DNA from: Caenorhabditis elegans | Lineage: Eukaryota > Nematoda > Chromadorea > Rhabditida > Rhabditidae | Assembly (NCBI RefSeq): GCF_000002985.6 | Contig: NC_003284.9 | Location: 2,604,001-2,668,000, forward strand | DNA: 64,000 nucleotides | Direction: 5' to 3' | Shown here: one piece after another, positions 33,005-44,423 of the stretch | How the letters are laid out: every line of letters starts with the position of its first letter | Position numbering within the stretch: the stretch's first letter is position 1 | The notes under the pieces: generated by a model | Seen by the model: the letters and a program-made list of their open reading frames with translations, nothing else | What the model was told of the DNA's origin: nothing | The model's database searches: none | Program-made: the position numbers and the translations under genes

Positions 33005-33824
33005 CAACTCCTCCAGAACTCGGTTCTACCCTTCTATTTGGCAGAATTGTCCTCGCTCTTTGCATTGACACCATTTCATTGAAATTTCCACTCGATTTAT
33101 GAGCCTGAAGAATAGGTGTTTCGTTAAAAACCGATCGTTGCAAAACGTTCTCACCATTATTAGATTCTTCATTTCCATGCACTTCTAGGCGAGCTAACAA
33201 AGTTTTCTTTTCAGCGAGAAGTTTCTTCAGTTGAATCTCCTGGGCCCTGTTATACTCCCTCATTTGTGTGATCTCTTGTTGAAGCTTCTGACAATTGTCC
33301 ATGTTAGCCTGCAAGAAATTCTTTGTCTCTGTCAATTCATATTCCAAGTTATTATTTTCAACGAAATAATCTTCCAATTCACTCACTGATCGAATCTGTT
33401 TCGACATCAAAACTGTTAGCATCTCTTCCAACATTGCAGTACGCGATGTGGATGCTCCAGAAGTCGTCTCAGAAGCCTGCAAATTATCAATTGTATTCGA
33501 CAATTTCATAACTACTTCAGCAAAATTATGAATTTCAGCTTCACGAGCCACAATCACTGTTTCCTTGCTCTCAAGCAACTTTCTAATAGGCAAAACCATT
33601 CCTTCAGCTTGCTTTTCAGATGCCCGAGACAAGTTTCTGATGTGATCAACCACCGATTTCACCTTCACTTCATCATCCCTCTTTCTCACCTTCAAACTGT
33701 CCGAGAATAGCGTTTCAAAGCTATTTCTCCTTCCTTCTTCCACATTCTCACTTAATTGTTGTGGCACGAAGCCATTTTCATCATCCGGATCCGTTGGCAT
33801 CCTCGATTTCTGTAATGAAATCAA
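32844..33824 (-). CDS. Retrotransposon gag N-terminus, coiled coil
   Basis: A 326-codon frame with heptad-like leucine/glutamine/glutamate spacing (about residues 155-215) typical of a coiled coil. It overlaps the following frame by about 160 bp in a different register. The sequence CAG|GTGAGC at 32942, shortly before its end, resembles a splice donor. Whether the two frames are joined by splicing, programmed frameshift or not at all cannot be settled here. No reconstructed product is given. Confidence 0.7.
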   Translation of the reverse strand: MISLQKSRMPTDPDDENGFVPQQLSENVEEGRRNSFETLFSDSLKVRKRDDEVKVKSVVDHIRNLSRASEKQAEGMVLPIRKLLESKETVIVAREAEIHNFAEVVMKLSNTIDNLQASETTSGASTSRTAMLEEMLTVLMSKQIRSVSELEDYFVENNNLEYELTETKNFLQANMDNCQKLQQEITQMREYNRAQEIQLKKLLAEKKTLLARLEVHGNEESNNGENVLQRSVFNETPILQAHKSSGNFNEMVSMQRARTILPNRRVEPSSGGVEAQSGRATSRKFCRQLEELEQVSIFKMLFKLKLRALIIGKLKRLLMIRLRMVI

Positions 33825-34986
33825 CTTTCTGTTTGAACTGTGTACAAGTGACGAGAGAACACGTAAAAACGAGAGATTTAGACGACGAGAGTAAAAATAT
33901 TAACAAAATCGACGATTTTCAGCCAAATGTATCGATTTTCTCGAAAACTGACGATGAATCACGATGTTTAATCAACAATCAATCTTTCTAATCGCAATCT
34001 GGTGTACAAACTTCTTGAAGAATCAAAAATTATGTTTTTCTATGCAAAATTCTCAATCAGCGATAGATTCTCTACGAAAACCTCTTCAACACCGAAATTT
34101 CACGTAAAAATTTGTAATTGATGATTTATATTTCTTGAAAATCTAATTACTCAAGTTTCTTAATGAAAAATAAGCAATTTTACAACAGATTTTCTCAAAA
34201 ATTTCTCAAAATTCCAAGTTTTTGTGCAGAAAAAAATGGGCAGCGATTTCCCTTGCAAAATCACTATTTTTCTTCTTTTTAAAACTTTTTCAGAACTCCA
34301 GACCAGTATTCCACGATCCTTATCAACAATTGTCTTTGTTTCTTTTCAAGAATGCCTATAAAATTGTAAATTTTAATGCAAAATTGTTTGAAAACTCCAC
34401 CAATCCAAATCGTTTATCTCTTCGCGGCGAGCGAGAGAGTGTGTGAAATAAGGAGAGTGCGGACTGTGTGCGACTTTTCTAAACTGAAAATCTCCAGATA
34501 TCAGACGAAAAATCGATAATTTCGTGCTCAAACCAACTCAAGGAACTTCTTATTACAGATCTATCTTAGAAATGTAACTCTCAACAAGCAAATTATCGAA
34601 TGATGCGAAAAATTAGAGGTTTCTCGTAAAAATGAAAAATTGACGATGGCTTCGCCTGTGATTTCTCAAAATTTCACTCTCCAATTCTCAACAACCACTC
34701 CTATTGCTCCAACTGTGCTCAAAGACTGTCTGTTATGATGTTAATCTGCTTTACTCCACGAAATCGATACAAAACTGTCTGTGATGATGTTATTTGTGTA
34801 TTGCTTCAAAAATCGATAATCCAACGTCTGTTACACTGTTTCTATGTTTGTTTCAATCAAAATACGTCTGTTAGGATGCTATTCTGTATGAAATGTGCTG
34901 AATTGTCTAAGCGGTAAGCTCTCGATTCGGAATATGAGTACTCCGGAGAAACTTTTTCGCTTTTTAACGACGGCTATCGGCCCCCA
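33825..34986 (-). other. Retrotransposon leader region
   Basis: This 1.16-kb stretch lies between the 5' LTR and gag and has no long frame. At 34720-34890 four degenerate copies of CTGTCTGTTATGATGTTAAT-like units recur at 45-60-bp spacing, and repeated AAATCGATA motifs lie between them. Such a leader could hold packaging signals; that is inference. Confidence 0.5.
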
Positions 34987-35453
34987 AGTAAGGTTTTGAT
35001 GATTCAAGACCTTATTAATTAGACAAACTGTAGCAATGTAACCTTGAAAACTGAGAAAACCAAGAACAGAAGACCTTTTGATATCTTACTAATAATTTAT
35101 TAGAAAGACAAGTCTTTTAAAACCAGGAGAAACAATAATATCTCGAAATAATCGAGACCAAGATACCAAACACAAGGAGAAAACTCCTCAACTGAAAACA
35201 ATCAAAAAACTTAAACAATAAAAACCTTAAACAAAAACAACAAAATAATGTCGAGCCTCACGGCACGACCTCTTTCTAACTCGTTCTCCGAGCGAAGTGA
35301 TGACAAAATAAAGGATTCGCGTCGCCAAGTGCGTCAACAAGAGCGCAAGGCGCGAAACTTGTTAAGCGGGAAATCAGAGTTTCTAGGCGTGTCAGAATGA
35401 CAAAAGAGCTTGCCTTTGATGAAAAATAAGAAGAAAAACAGGCAAACCCGACA
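34987..35453 (-). repeat. 5' LTR of the retrotransposon
   Basis: The - strand starts TGTCGGGTTTGCC at 35453, like the 3' LTR. The first 230 bases are nearly identical to it, the rest diverged. AATAAA is present on the - strand near 35095. TA repeats (35454-35466) follow outside it. Confidence 0.8.
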
Positions 35454-36158
35454 ATATATATATATTTTTTTAAAAATTGTTTCTATAGTTTTTGGGATTA
35501 GGATTAGGCATATTTAAAATAAAACAAAGAATACCCACAAAATTACTTGTATTCCGCCAAAAACTAAAAAAAATATAGGCTCTACGGTAAAGAATCAATT
35601 GACATTCTCATTTCATTCAAAGTACATCATTAATGCCTGAACTACTCTCAAAGCGTATTATGTATCTATCTATTCCAGCGGGCATCGTTTCCTGAACCTT
35701 CCTGCGATTATAGTGGCGTCATATCAAAACTACGCCTCCGTGCTAGCCACCATGTTGATTTGTGTCCGTTCAGATGAAAATGGGGTACACGGGAAAGAGT
35801 TTCATGATTGTTCTTAACGAATTGGGAGTACTTGTATAAAGAAGCCGTTTCTCGATTTTTCCTATTCTAGTTTAACGGCATAGGTACATACATAAATTAT
35901 TTTTACAAGCAAGACAAATTTAACAAGACAGGTTTTTTTCATATTTAAAATAATAGCATTTCTTATTCAATTATTACTTTTTCAAAACATTCATCAGAAT
36001 AAAGTAGACAATGTTTTGGTTTAATCAAAAATTATGATGTCATATTGATACAAATTAAAAACCAGGTACAGTTCGGAAATCACCCTAGTAAAACGAGTTA
36101 GATGAAATAATAAATGCTTGTCAATTATTATAAAAAAAATTATATTTTTCAAACTTAC

Positions 36159-36334
36159 TGTACAAATATGTCTCTTGGGTCGACTTGACTAATGGACAGT
36201 TCTCGAATAAACTGGTGTGCTTTATTTAATTGCCGTTCTGCCCAAGCTTGCGCACTTCGCACTTTTTCCACATGACCCGCCACAAATTTTTGTCCAACGG
36301 CAAATTTGTGACCGACCGCCGTTTCGGCAGACAT
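36159..36334 (-). CDS. Alternative first exon, 36.3 kb
   Basis: ATG opens 58 codons (MSAETAVGHKFAVGQKF..., then VEKVRSAQAWAERQLNKAH, ending VDPRDIFV) and finishes CA|GTAAGTTTG, the phase needed by exon 25547-25673. The product would have 1,185 residues. Codon use is clearly coding and the helix-like charged segment resembles a short coiled coil. ATACAG at 36347 just before the ATG suggests trans-splicing. This is the longest of the phase-2 first exons. Confidence 0.8.
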
Positions 36335-39300
36335 TTTTGGCTTACCCTGTATTTAGAGAAATTGAGAAATGATATTAAGAACGAGTGAAAATTGGAATCA
36401 TTAGCATGGGGTGATAATATTGAAGAAAATAAATATGATATAAAGAATGATAAGAAGAATGGTTCTTGTGCATATTTTTGTGCCAGGTATACTAAACAAG
36501 TACCGAAAATTGTTGTTATTAATTTATTCATGGTCATTAGAAAATAAGCATTTGTTCTAAATGAGTTGTTCTTTTATAAAACAACTTTAAAATTTTTCAT
36601 TAATAAGACTGAACCAAGTTCACGAGTTCACGATCTAAGACCAGCAAAAATGCTCAAAAGAAAATGCTCATTTTTTGGAGCAACGAGAAGGCGGAAAGAA
36701 TTTAGTCTGAACAACCAAATTCACAAAATCTTATTTGTGTGTTTTGTCTCGGCCTATTGCTAGCTATAACTCTATTTGGAAACTTTCTAGAGCAGATAAT
36801 GCACAAAAAAGCAACTCTGACTTTATTGCTTCTCATGGGAAAGGAGGATGAGAGCATCCGGAACGAAATCTAAAAACAAAAAACCGAGGGTCACATTGAT
36901 AGGGTGAAAGGAACAAAAAAACAGAAAAAGTTTGCCAAAAAAGTTGGTTTGTCTCCATTGGGATTTGGCAATTTTTGATGGGCGCAAAAAAAAAAGAGAT
37001 AATGAAACTCGCATTTTATGTTTCAACAGCAGAAGATATTATAACAATATTGAGAACCTAAGATGTGCATACTGACCTAGTTTTCCAGTTTTATGCCGTA
37101 TGTAGAAGAAGGGCACGAGAAGAAAAAAAAAGAAGGCTGCTCCACAACGTTGCTCTAATTTGTTATTTCGTGCATGCGTCTCTCTACTTTCACTCGCCAT
37201 CTTAGAAAACGTCTACTTTTTTATAAACTCTCTCTCTCTCTCTTTAGTTTCATTTCATAAAATTTTCAAAATAGAATGTGACATAGTTGATCATGATTTC
37301 GAAATAGAGATAATATTTCATAAGTTTGGATGTGACAAGGCTTATGAAATTTAGGAGGAATATATATATATATATGGTTGAATGAAGATAAAAATTCTGA
37401 ATAAAATACTGGCAAGAATTAATATAAGTAATATTGGGAGTATGCCTTTTTTGCTACTTTTTTTTCAAATTGTTTGTAGAGTGCCAGGATTTCAATACTT
37501 TTGGATGAATTTTGTAATAATGAAATTTTGAAAATTTCCACATTTTTCCATTTGATTGAAATACATTTAAAGCCGATAGATAACCAATTTTTCTTTTTTC
37601 GGTCACTCTGAAATGTACCTCAATCAATGAAATTATGTGTTAATCACCAATTTAAAAAATTCTACTAAGTTAAAGAAAAAGTATCTAGATAAACTTGTTT
37701 TCAGATGTGCAACACAATAATGTATTCAGTAGTTGTCTGAAATGTTCGCGTGTAATTTGAAACGCTTGGGAAAAGCCGAAACAATACACTTCCATCTCAT
37801 TGTTTGCGTTTTGTTCTGAGAAAAGAGATGTTCAGTCTGGCAAAAAATTTCAAATGTTAGAGAACAAGAAAACTAAACTTTATAATTATTAAACAATACT
37901 GCAACCTGAAAATTTTGAGATCAATTTCAAAAAAATATTCGATGGGAATTCAAAGACGCTATGAGAAAGTGCACATCAAGGAGACTCAATTATTTACTGA
38001 AAAAGGGTGACCAAAGTCATTATTCTGCGAGAAAAAAAAAACAAAAAAGCGACGTCTTGCGAGGCAACCCTTGTGTGAAAAGTATTCATTTAGCAGTGCG
38101 ACTGCTCTTTTCAGACGGTTGAAACTATGCATTCGTGGACTTGTCGCCCTGGAGAATTATTGTAAACAAGCTCAACAAACGACACTAAGCAACCGGTGAC
38201 ACTTTTGACGGGATTTTATGAAATTTTCATAAAGTCCGCCGGTTTGCGGTGCGTGACTCGAAACATGGTGTCATAGAACATAAAACAAAACAACGTTGTT
38301 TCACGGCGCTTTTTGCTCTTTTTTTCAAAGCGCAAAATAAAGGAGCAAAATAAGAAAAATTTGGATGAAAAACCGGGCTCAAGGAAAAAAAATGCGATAC
38401 CGAATGTAATAGACAAAAAATAAAAGACGGCAGAAGCCGAATGCAGAGTAAAAAGTAAAAAAACTAGAGGCGGAAGATGTGAGGGAGGAAAACAGAGCTA
38501 GAAGAAAAAAAAATAGAGTATTGTTTTCTCAATAATAGGCTTTCTTAACTTGCGCATGATGCTCTTTGATAGCATCGTTTTATGTCCCTTAAGGGGTTCG
38601 TACATTATACTTTTTTTTTAAATTTTAACGTGGAATGTTGAGTTTTTGAAGATTCTTATAATTTTGCAAAAATTAATGATGAGATAAATATTTTTAAATT
38701 TCCGCGTAAATGTGTGATCATTTTTGGCATTTCTGCATTTTCTTTCTAAATTTGATAATTATTATAAATGAACAAAATTTATATACAACACCGATTGTAA
38801 ATTTTTCAGGCATTGTCCCATATTTAAAAACTCGAAAGAAATCTGCTAAATTTCAAAGTTGGTCTAAAAAGCGATGAGTTTAACCAGAAACGCAAAAATG
38901 TCAAAAAGGACGTCACTTTTTTGCGTTTTTTTTATTTATTATTTACCAACCTTTAAGTGTGTACATAGGCACATGTTTTAGGCTTAGTTAATAAATTCAA
39001 GTTTTAAGACTTGAATCAAAAGTAGTTATCGCAGAAATTTTTTGGACTTCAATTTTCTGGCTTAGTTCAACTTTCATTCAGTATCCAGGCTTTTAGGCTA
39101 CCCAAGGATTACAGTTTTAAAAAAAAGTTTAATCAGTTATTACGATTCATTATCAACAGGATTTAAAAAAATTCTGAATCCACGTGGAATTAAAAAAAAA
39201 AAAAATTAAAGAATCCATTTGAATTTTAGGGAATGATGTAAAAAATTTTAAGAAACTAAAATGAAATAGTCTACGTTAAATGTAAAAAATTAAAGTAAAA

Positions 39301-39640
39301 AAAATGAGCAAAAAGTGTTGGGAATTTAGCGATGGCAAGAGCAGATTGCACGCTAATCTTGTTTTCTGTTTTGTTTCATTTTTTATTCTGTTTCAGTCTA
39401 TCTATTTTTATGTCACACTTCATTTCTAGGAATAACTCGAAAAAAGCAACTGTGACGAAACACACACACACACACTATAATACTAAATAATGGGAAGCAA
39501 TACTAATGCATTAACTAGAAAAAAAAAACTTGAGAAATGCTATGAAACTAACATTTTCTTTTTTTGTTCTCCCATTCTATTTTTTCAGTATTTTTTTCTC
39601 CCCTAACACACATTGGATTCCGGGACCATCACGAATGTAC

Positions 39641-39738
39641 ATCTGATGGATTCTGAATGCAAAACATGTATGTTCTTGTGGATTACGGATGAATTCACAT
39701 TCAGCACGAATTGTCGCCGGATCGTGTGTACTACTCAT
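39641..39738 (-). CDS. Candidate alternative first exon, 39.7 kb
   Basis: ATG opens a coding-like stretch MSSTHDPATIRAECEFIRN... The donor AT|GTACAT after 32 codons gives the phase needed by exon 25547-25673, but it is weak. The frame stays open for about 20 more codons past it. It may be an exon with another donor or a small separate ORF. Confidence 0.4.
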
Positions 39739-40368
39739 TTTCTACTCTGTGTGAAGTGTGGCCCAATGAAAAAAATGAATGGAAAAAAAGCTCATTGATT
39801 AATATTTTATGAGCCATGTACATGGATACACTCTAGAAACGAGGCTATTTTTTGAAATCCCTGATGTCTCTGAAAACTTGAACCGGATATCATGCATGAA
39901 AAGTGATGTATCATTTTTCAAATTTCAGTTATATTGAGGGTGTTGTCATGGACCGACATCTAGAGAGGTTTGCGCCGTTATTCAAAACGACATGGAAGTT
40001 TGAAAAAAAAACGGAAAATCAGAAAAGTACGGCGTTGTACGTTTTTTTCATCCGTCTAATTTTTTAACGTTTAAAGGTAGAGTACGTGCTAAAAAATAAC
40101 GGTAAAAGTTCACTTTTCACCACATTTTGACTCGTAATAAATTTGTTTTGAAATTTTTCATTCCGAGTAAAAAAGCGGCGAAAACTAATTTTCCGAAAAA
40201 ATCTAAAGCACTTTTGCATTATTGAACATTTACAATGCAAACCTCTACAGGATTTGGAAATGTATACAATGTTGAAAATCTAAGGAGATAATAGATTTAT
40301 ACTACTTTTTTAATCGATTTTTTTAAACAAAAAAAAACCAAAAAACAAAAACATTGAAAATCACTTAC

Positions 40369-40457
40369 TTCTTTGAGTGTTCATACACTTTATAATGGAA
40401 CGCAAGAGGAGTACAATAGCGGTAGGATTTCTTCACCCTTGGCGCTCTACCTAGCAT
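40369..40457 (-). CDS. Alternative first exon, 40.4 kb
   Basis: ATG opens 29 codons (MLGRAPRVKKSYRYCTPLAF..., ending YEHSK) and ends AA|GTAAGTGA, a consensus donor in the correct phase. The isoform would have 1,156 residues. As at 26.7 kb the N-terminus is basic. Confidence 0.7.
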
Positions 40458-42187
40458 AGTTGAAATAAACTAGAACTAGTACTTTTCGCTTATACTTGCC
40501 AACTTTCCTCTGCTTGACCGAGCCCGTTATCAGTTATTGTGTTTTATATTAGCACATTAGCTCAGATAATGTCAAAGCGGGCTCACGCAATGATCGGATT
40601 CGATGAGGTGTAACGAATGTTGTACACTTTGGATTTTAACTTGGTAACACGCAACGTGATAAAAATAACTATTTATTGTTAACTAAATTATTTTTAAAAA
40701 ATACCAATTTTTGTATGCAGTGATGTGCGAATTCTAAACGAAATTCCTTGAAAAATGAAGTGGACTACGTAATAGTTGAAGGTGGAGTAGCAAAAAAACC
40801 ACATAACATAGTAAAACGTTCCAAAAATAGGTTGTAAATATTTTTTGACAATTTCAGTGTTTTTGCCACTTTTTGAAAAACTGTAGCACTGCCACAATGT
40901 TTGAATATTGATATTTGTAACATACAAGTAAGTAAGTAAACCATAAAATTCGAAAGATATACTTTTTTGTTTTTGGATGATAACTACCAAAAAGTGGCAA
41001 AAACTAAGCTTTTTCCAATTTTAGAACTTTTTACTATGCTGTTGTATGCTTTGCAGTGCAACAGGCATTTTTTAAAGCAATTCCGTAATGTGACAGTGCT
41101 CTAGTTTTGTCAGTTTGAACCACTTTTTGGCATAAATTACAAAAAATTCAAATGTTTTTTTGTTTCAATGTTTTTTAAAATGATATTTAGTCATTTCCAC
41201 ATTATTCAAATAAATTTCAAAAACTTTTACTATGATGTTTGAACTTAGAGAAAATATACATCACATCAAATAGGAAACAGTAATTGCCAAGTATAGAAAT
41301 GACGGTCGCGTGACATTGTCTGAACAGAAAACGCTGGTGAAATTGGTGCTTTAGCTAGAATTTATGGAATTCACCACCATGAAAAAGAAGGGAAACATCA
41401 AGGGATCCTACGCGCGATATTTTATATTCAATAATTCTGTATAACGAGTAATAAAGCACTCTTGTAATGAAAAGGAGTAACTAGCGTATGCTCCACATCC
41501 TCAGAATTATAAATTAGCTTATTAAGGCCTCGAAGTTTTTTTTCTCTAGCAATATTTGATGAAAAGAATGTGCAATATTCTTCCGACTCCTACGAACTCA
41601 TGAAAAATTGACAGCTCTGTGTAAAGAGTTTTTACATGAGTTTTAGTAAACTCGTGGATATTAGATTTATCAATATTTCAGAAGAATGAATACATATACC
41701 GGAAAAAGTTCAACATATCAACCAAGGAATAAAAACAAATGATTGAAAAAAAACCAGATTAGAATAATCACGTTGACACACTTTTGTTCAAAAAGATTTG
41801 AAAACTAATCCACTCAGACTATTTATATATTCGTACGTACAGAGTTATGTAAAAAAAATATATGGCCGTCTCAAAAAATGTTGCCAACGATACTAGGCCG
41901 CCAAAAAAAGTGAGGCGAGCGAAAAGATCTATCTAAGGAAAAAAAGAAGGAAAAAGACGAAAGCGCAGAAGCAGAAGAAAAACGCGTGTTTTTGGGGTTG
42001 CACATATTTGTAACATTCGCCGCTCAGTGAGCCGCCAAACGCTGAGTGCTCTTTTAGTTTTCAATTATGGCTACTGAGCTCTGTCATATTGGCCTGGAAT
42101 TAGAAAATAATTGCAAAGTTTGACCTGTTTTCATTATATGCAGTTAGTTTATTAAGACAACATATTTTTCGAGTATTTCGCAATTGT

Positions 42188-42654
42188 TAAAGGTGGATTA
42201 GCGCAAGTGGGGAATTGTTAAAACGCACTACTAAAGTGCCAAATTGACCAAATATTATAGTTTAAAAAAAATCAAAAAAAAAAATTTAATGCATATTTTC
42301 GCCATTTTGGTGCCAAACTGGCCAAACATTTTAGTTTAAACAAATCTTAAAATTTTTAAAATTTTAAATGCATTTTTCGCTATTTTTCGGTGCCAAATTG
42401 ACCAAATATTATAGCTTAAAAACCAACATAACTTTGATTTTTTTTAAAATGAATTTACTAAATTTTTGCCACTTTTTTGGATGTCGTAGATCAAAAAAAC
42501 ATTTTTAACTTTGAGTTTTATGGTCAATGTGTTTATCGAAAACCAATATTCAAACACTTTAGGAATTCGATCTCAAAAATGGAAAAACTGCCGTTCAAAA
42601 TTGTTGCAAGTCGTTTTCAACAATTTCCCCACTGGCGCTACTCCACATTCAAAA
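42188..42654. repeat. Inverted repeat (GGTGGAGTAGCGC family)
   Basis: AAAGGTGGATTAGCGCAAGTGG at the left is mirrored by CCCACTGGCGCTACTCCACATT at the right. The inner repeat GGTGCCAAATTGACCAAATAT occurs three times inside. Confidence 0.8.
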
Positions 42655-43084
42655 ACTGAAATTTAAAATTTTTTTTGAATGGTTTTTACGAGAGGATGCG
42701 TAGTACAATTATACAATAAACATTTTTGTTTAAAATTCTGGTATAAATCAGCTTGAAATTGGAAAAGCGCTAGTGGATTTTTTTTCAGAAGTTTTTTTTT
42801 GATTTTAACAATTTTCAGAACAATTCAGACTTTTTTGGAAAAACATCAATGATTATATAGTTTATATATAAATAATTGGAACATCATCAAGTTTTATAAA
42901 TTTGTTGAAAAAAATATAATCTATATTTTTTGACACTTTTAAACAAAATGGCATTTATTTTATGTTTTGCTTCTTTTTATGTTTCTATTTAAAAAAAAGT
43001 ATTTTTCAACTTTTAAACGTGATGTTAGCATTAAAGACGCAAACATTTCCAACAAAAAAATTGTGCGAAAAAACTCCTACATAC

Positions 43085-43131
43085 CTGAACTGGGTGACAT
43101 CTTCTAATCTCATTGAGCTGATTGATCTCAT
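43085..43131 (-). CDS. Alternative first exon, 43.1 kb
   Basis: ATG opens 15 codons (MRSISSMRLEDVTQF) and ends AG|GTATGT in the correct phase for exon 25547-25673; the isoform would have 1,142 residues. The 200 bp upstream (43132-43330) are GC-richer than the surroundings and open on both strands, which may reflect a conserved promoter or 5'UTR rather than coding sequence. Confidence 0.6.
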
Positions 43132-43559
43132 TTTACACGAACAGAATAAAAGAATTCGTCGCGATGTCTGCCAGAATCACGGCAAAGAACTTTTGTGGGC
43201 CATGGAGATGAGATCCGCACAAGCTCATCGACCCTCCCATTTATTCCAAAACCCGTTTTATGTGAATCCATTAAAATATAAAATTCGGACTGCTCATTAC
43301 AAAAGCCACTCTGGTTTTACGAGAGCACGAGCGTCTTGTGACATTTGACTTTTGGGTCTTCAGAAAACTAACTTAAAATTTAAGAACTGGATGAACAATA
43401 CCCCCACATTGAAGAAAAAATTATTGGAAAAACAAATCATAGTAGGGCTTACTATCACATAGAGACAAAATTTTCACCTGCTCATATCATGAGATATTCA
43501 GCAGAATTATATTCATGTCAGTTGGAAAAAGTGAAAAAAAACGGCTTAAAAATATTTGG

Positions 43560-43945
43560 TTTAACTTTAGGTTCTATGTACTTTGGAAGGTTTTCAATAA
43601 ACACATTTTGTTATGAAACTTTAAAAAATAAAAATTTAGTTCTAAGTTTCAAAAAATGGCCTTGATTTAGCTAAAATGTCTACTTTTGCCAAATTAATTT
43701 TTAATTGATCACCATTATTCATTACAAATCTTGAAAGTTCACGTACATTTTATGACAACAGGTTACCAAAAAATTACCAATTTGGGTATCAGGAAAAATT
43801 GCAAATTTAAACTAAAATTTGCAAACTTTTTTTCAAATATTGTACCACCATAAAAATGTTTGTAACTTTTTTGCGAAGTTTCATCACAAAATACGTTTTT
43901 TCGGCTACATTTTGAGTCTACATTCTCAAACTACCCAGAAATGTT
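43560..43945. repeat. Copy of the large inverted-repeat family
   Basis: TTTTGTTATGAAACTTTAAAAA at the left pairs with GCGAAGTTTCATCACAAAATA at the right; the middle has GGTTACCAAAAAATTACCAATTTGG. Confidence 0.65.
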
Positions 43946-44343
43946 AGTCAGAGTATGAATTTGCTGGATAGAAAAACTATGATCCTACCTAAGAGTAACC
44001 TAGAAATACATTAATGATAAATGAACTATAGTGATTTTTCATAGGTTTTTAAAGTGTCATTAGTTGAGATTGAGTTAAAATCTACCAACATGACAGAATA
44101 TAAATTTTTTTAAAATTCTAAGTTGAAATTTTTTGGAAAATTGCCAAGCCCTTCAAAAAATTTTCAAAAATCATTTCAGTTATTGCTATAGATTTTAATA
44201 ACAATTTTTGGGCATTTTAGCACTATGGGAGTGATTTTCAACAATTTCTACACCAAGGACACCATCTCTCTTTAAATCATCAGAACTTTGATGCCAGAAA
44301 ATTTTTGAATTTTTTTTGTTCGAAAATCATATGAAAAACTTAC

Positions 44344-44423
44344 ATTTTCGATTCTTCAGTGTGAATGTTCGTAATCAAGCTCTCATTTTGAAAACGAGAG
44401 AACATTTTCTTCTGCTCAAACAT
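44344..44423 (-). CDS. Alternative first exon, 44.4 kb
   Basis: ATG opens 26 codons (MFEQKKMFSRFQNESLITNI...EESK) and ends AT|GTAAGTTT, again the right phase for exon 25547-25673. The isoform would have 1,153 residues. Consensus donor and coding-like composition. Confidence 0.7.

Larger units (their letters stand above)
29891..35453 (-). mobile_element. LTR retrotransposon with gag and protease but no pol
   Basis: A 5.56-kb element lies between two LTRs on the - strand, in an intron of the BAIAP3-like gene and in the same orientation. It codes for a gag-like protein with coiled coil, zinc knuckles and a DSGA aspartic protease motif. No reverse transcriptase, RNase H or integrase motif is visible in any frame, so it would need enzymes from a related element. 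A candidate primer-binding site (TGGGGGCCGATAGCC on the - strand) directly follows the 5' LTR at 34986. A purine-rich AAAAAGCCGGAGA precedes the 3' LTR. The protease motif is closest to Ty3/gypsy-type elements (the Cer elements of worms). Confidence 0.85.

Noticed and set aside
34890..34986. tRNA-like sequence (GTCTAAGCGGTAAGC...ATCGGCCCCCA) next to the retrotransposon 5' LTR
   Set aside because: The D-arm-like start and CCA end are suggestive, but no T-arm with a B box and no consistent acceptor pairing can be drawn. It is more simply the element's primer-binding site and leader.
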